Below, piece after piece: positions 60,910 to 64,000 of a DNA stretch of 64,000 bases (position 1 is the first letter of the stretch; each line of letters begins with the position of its first letter). The translations under genes were made by a program, and so were the position numbers. Below the pieces are notes generated by a model. It saw only the letters and a list, made by a program, of their open reading frames with translations, ran no database searches and was not told the origin of the DNA. The stretch lies in NCBI GenBank assembly GCA_013397455.1, contig VYZB01000035.1:3347283-3411282 (forward strand), written 5' to 3'. The stretch comes from Crotophaga sulcirostris. Its lineage: Eukaryota; Chordata; Aves; Cuculiformes; Crotophagidae.

Positions 60910-61300
60910 TTGTCTTCTTTCCTAATGTGGATGAAATTGTATGTTTCCTCTTTGGTCCATTTTATTTTTTCACTAGGATTGTAACTACTGTGAAGGCAGG
61001 AAAGTTAAGTCAGATGAGTTTTGTGATCCATCAGTCTCTGGACTACTTCCATCAGAGTGTCTGGAGATGTTACCCGTCTCTCTCTTCTCCCCTTCCCACT
61101 CCATCAGTTGTTTTTTTAATGGTGCACACCTGTCATGGGAAGCTGGCCTCACAAATAAAAAGTATATCCAAGACCACCTACAACAGAGTAACAACAGCAC
61201 TGAACTGTGTTTTCTACTCTTTGAAAAATGTAGAAGTTTAGTATGGGGATGCTCTGTCTGTGGAAGCAAAACCAGTAACCCCTATTGAAGTGGTTATCCT
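60910..61300. repeat. Diverged direct repeat, copy 2
   Basis: The core reads tctcccc-ttcccactccatca, then gtcatgggaagctgg and aacaacagcactgaactgtg. Overlapping open frames on both strands (111 and 94 codons at 60,906-61,269) fall within the copy. They are not shared in frame by copy 1 and are probably not coding. Confidence 0.6.
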
Positions 61301-64000
61301 TATTGATGCTTTCCTGTTGACTTGAAGGAGCCTTGGAGAGGCTTCTGTAACTTGCATCTCTGTGGATTTTTGTACTAGGTGCAGCATTTACCAGCATTTC
61401 TAGGCAAATTGAACTGTACATTGGCTATATGTATGACTGCAACATCCTCAAAGATGTTCCATGCTTCTTTGGAGAAGAGGAAGGAACACTCTTCACACAA
61501 CATGCACAAAACCTCTTATGATTTAGATGTGAGCAGACTATATGTCTTTGCCATGTTAGCTCAATAATCCAAACTTCCCTCGGGCAAGTTGCCTGTGTGT
61601 CTAAACAGCACACATCTGTTCTTTTCTACCACTTGTTTACATGTTCTTCCTCTCCATGTGCCTGCACCATCCTCATTTTAAAGACATTCCTCAATGCTCT
61701 GCTTATTTCTCAACTGCATGCTGTAACAGTAGTATGTGCTGAGTGCTGGTTTTATACAATTTATGACCCAGTATTTCCTTTTTAATATATTAGCATGTAT
61801 TAAGAACAACTCCATGGAGTCATTCAAGGTTAAAATCAGGCTTTCTAGCTTCAGGCTGATTGGGCAGCATCATAAAACACCACATAGCATGGTAATGTAA
61901 CTAATGAATCCACCACGATACAAACTGTAATACAGAGTAAGGGATTTAGAATAGGAAAAAAAATCTAATTAAAATAAGCAATTTAATAGTGGCATTCAAA
62001 GCATTAATTTATTTTTACTAAGCATGAGAAGAAGAAAAATACACACTGAATTAAGAAAATAAATTATTATTTTTTTGAAAAAAATTATTTTAGCTTTCTG
62101 TTCTCAGGTGTTAAGCAGCCTGATTTTCAGAAATGCTGAGCAAATATGTATTCAGTAGTGCTGAAAAAAATAATGCTGAATAGGTAGATTCTATCAAGTC
62201 CACCATCTTTGCAACATTAGTACAATTCTGTACAAATACCAGGACAATGAAGATTCTCGTCTTACCCTAAGGATAGAGTAAAACTGCTGCTGCTTGAAAA
62301 TTGTTGCTAGAGCAACCCAGTTCTGAGAAGCGGATTACAAACCTTTCTGCTCAACATTATTTTGTGTTTACTATTTAAAGTGTTTTACAATTAATAAGCC
62401 AGATATAAGCTGAAGTGGGTTGTTTGTTCCTCTACTGAAATGACAATCGGTGCTACCAAAACAAAGCACTCAGCACAGGACTTGTTTACATGTTTAGTCT
62501 GCTTTCTTATCGTATTTGAGTGCCGATTAGTGCTGCCTTAGTCTCTTTTCCCAGAGCTTCTGGTTGCCAGCCTGGAGTGGAGCCTGCAGTGTGCGTTTTT
62601 ATAAAAGGTTTAACAATAAAAGTAAAATTCATAGAGAAACATTTTCCCTTTTTTATGTTGAATGCGCAGGAATAAAGCATATGAAAAAAATCTATGACAT
62701 CAGGAAAGGGCACACCTGACATTTCATTCTATAAAATGCACCCACAGATTAACAATGCATCATCCAGAAAGGAAACCACGTCCTTTCAAAGTGTAAACAC
62801 AAACTAAAAAAGTGTTTCCGTATATCAATAGATATTGCTATGAGAAAAGGTTTCTGCTGCTTAATGTGTCAGAATGAGAACAATCTTAAAACTGGCAGAA
62901 CAGAAGATTGGTATGGAATTAAAAATCAAGCACTAAGGAATTCATTGGGCCAATTTTACTGCTTCTTAGGCATTTTTTTCCTTTGTAAAATAATGTAGCA
63001 ATGCACATCTATCTCCTATTTGTGATGGCTATAAAGAATCAAAAATATTTTTTCAGATGTGTATAAATACTATTGCGTAATGTCATGTTGATCTCTGATC
63101 ACTGTAAAAACAGTTAGTTCCTTTGGACAAAACCCTCTGTTCATTAGCACTGAATGGTATTTATCAGTCTTTTTCCTGTTTAGATAATTTTTTCAGTGTT
63201 GATATTTTTTTAAAAACATTCAATTGGTTGGAACAGTATCTGCGGCTTCCCATCAAAAGAGTGATGGCAATAGCTCTGGGTCTAAATCTCAAAGCACCAC
63301 TCTCTAGACTTCCTAAGTGATTAGTACAGAGTATTATCGCTCTCCACCATCTGGCTATCTAATATAGGAACTATATTAAAGGAATCAGAAGACCTATACA
63401 GGCTTCGACACTTTGGACATACAGTGTTTCGCAGCACCAATGTGGAAGCTACATTTAAAACAACAAGAGACATGTTTAAGCATAAAAGAATTATTTCTAT
63501 GCAGAGAAGATATATCTCTGTCCTCCCTCATTTTAATTACTTGCAAGTATATAAAGCCATACATATGTACAAGATAATACAGCTTAGCACATATACGCGG
63601 GCTGCATGTTTAGCATGCTAGGAGTGAAATCTGTTTAAATTAAGAGCCTCGTTCTGGTTTTGATGTCACTACAATTAGTTGATGTGTTGGATGGATTCTG
63701 AGGCTTTGATTCATCTATGCTTTAAGGCTTTTGAAGTTAAATGCTTTGGATAAGGCGGAATTAAAGAATCATCAGAAATTTCTGTGTTAAAGCCTCACAA
63801 TCCAATATATAAAAACTCTTGTAATTCAGTGTACTGTATATCTTTGTGTATAAAAATATCCCTTTATAAGGAAGAACAAAAGATACGCTTCTACACTCCA
63901 GGAACATTACATGGAATAAAGAGCCTCTGAAAACCTCCAAAGCACAGAATGCAAGCTTGTGCTGGCAGACAAAAGTGAAAGCCTATCCTGTTTTCTCTCT
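61301..64000. other. No gene or repeat recognised
   Basis: AT-rich sequence to the end of the window. Frames are at most 71 codons and without motifs. Nothing is supported. Confidence 0.5.

Noticed and set aside
1..64000. CRISPR arrays, tRNA, rRNA, bacterial operons or a phage
   Set aside because: No regularly spaced short repeats, no cloverleaf-like sequence noticed, and the composition and CR1 content are those of a vertebrate nuclear genome.

Overview
This is a window of vertebrate, almost certainly avian, nuclear DNA. The clearest evidence is about a dozen CR1 LINE fragments on both strands. They are 5'-truncated, some still carry reverse-transcriptase codons, and several end in the bird-type CR1 tail (a run like ttccaacc followed by attctatgatt). 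The rest is AT-rich, intron-like or intergenic sequence with short poly-A runs and microsatellites, broken by one GC-rich CpG island. I see no bacterial-type genes, operons, CRISPR arrays, tRNA or rRNA.

Layout: 1-1.3 kb is a plus-strand CR1 with a decayed RT frame. 9.1-10.7 kb is a repeat, probably derived from an endogenous retrovirus, read on the minus strand and split by a 1.0 kb CR1. A second copy of the same repeat lies uninterrupted at 52.8-53.4 kb. At 25.2-27.1 kb a minus-strand CR1 has been split by a plus-strand CR1, with the hexamer gatatt on both sides. Shorter CR1 tails lie near 3.4, 5.6, 15.4, 33.7, 37.6, 45.4, 47.8 and 49.9 kb. The CpG island covers about 48.0-49.16 kb and contains a 98-base assembly gap. 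At 60.0 and 61.1 kb there is a diverged direct repeat.

Genes: the island looks like a divergent promoter. Two 51-bp tandem modules (48,819-48,920), each with an inverted CCAAT box, a gtcaatc element and a GC box, sit next to a TATA-like string. On the minus strand a GC-rich leader ends at a good splice donor (cactgcag|gtaccg, exon edge 48,573). This suggests a gene transcribed leftwards across the first 48 kb. There I list candidate short exons that combine splice-like borders with an open frame; some neighbouring candidates agree in phase (44.2-42.6 kb, 39.1-38.0 kb, 32.9-31.6 kb). A possible terminal exon with a stop codon and an AATAAA lies at 2.15-1.5 kb. I do not recognise the protein. 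Each candidate is weak on its own, because AT-rich intron sequence produces such patterns by chance and I chose borders by eye. To the right of the island (49.2-64 kb) I find no convincing gene, only a few unexplained open frames.

How it fits together: the most economical reading is one leftward gene of roughly 47 kb with a non-coding first exon in a CpG island, introns filled with CR1 and ERV-like insertions, and a gene-poor flank to the right.
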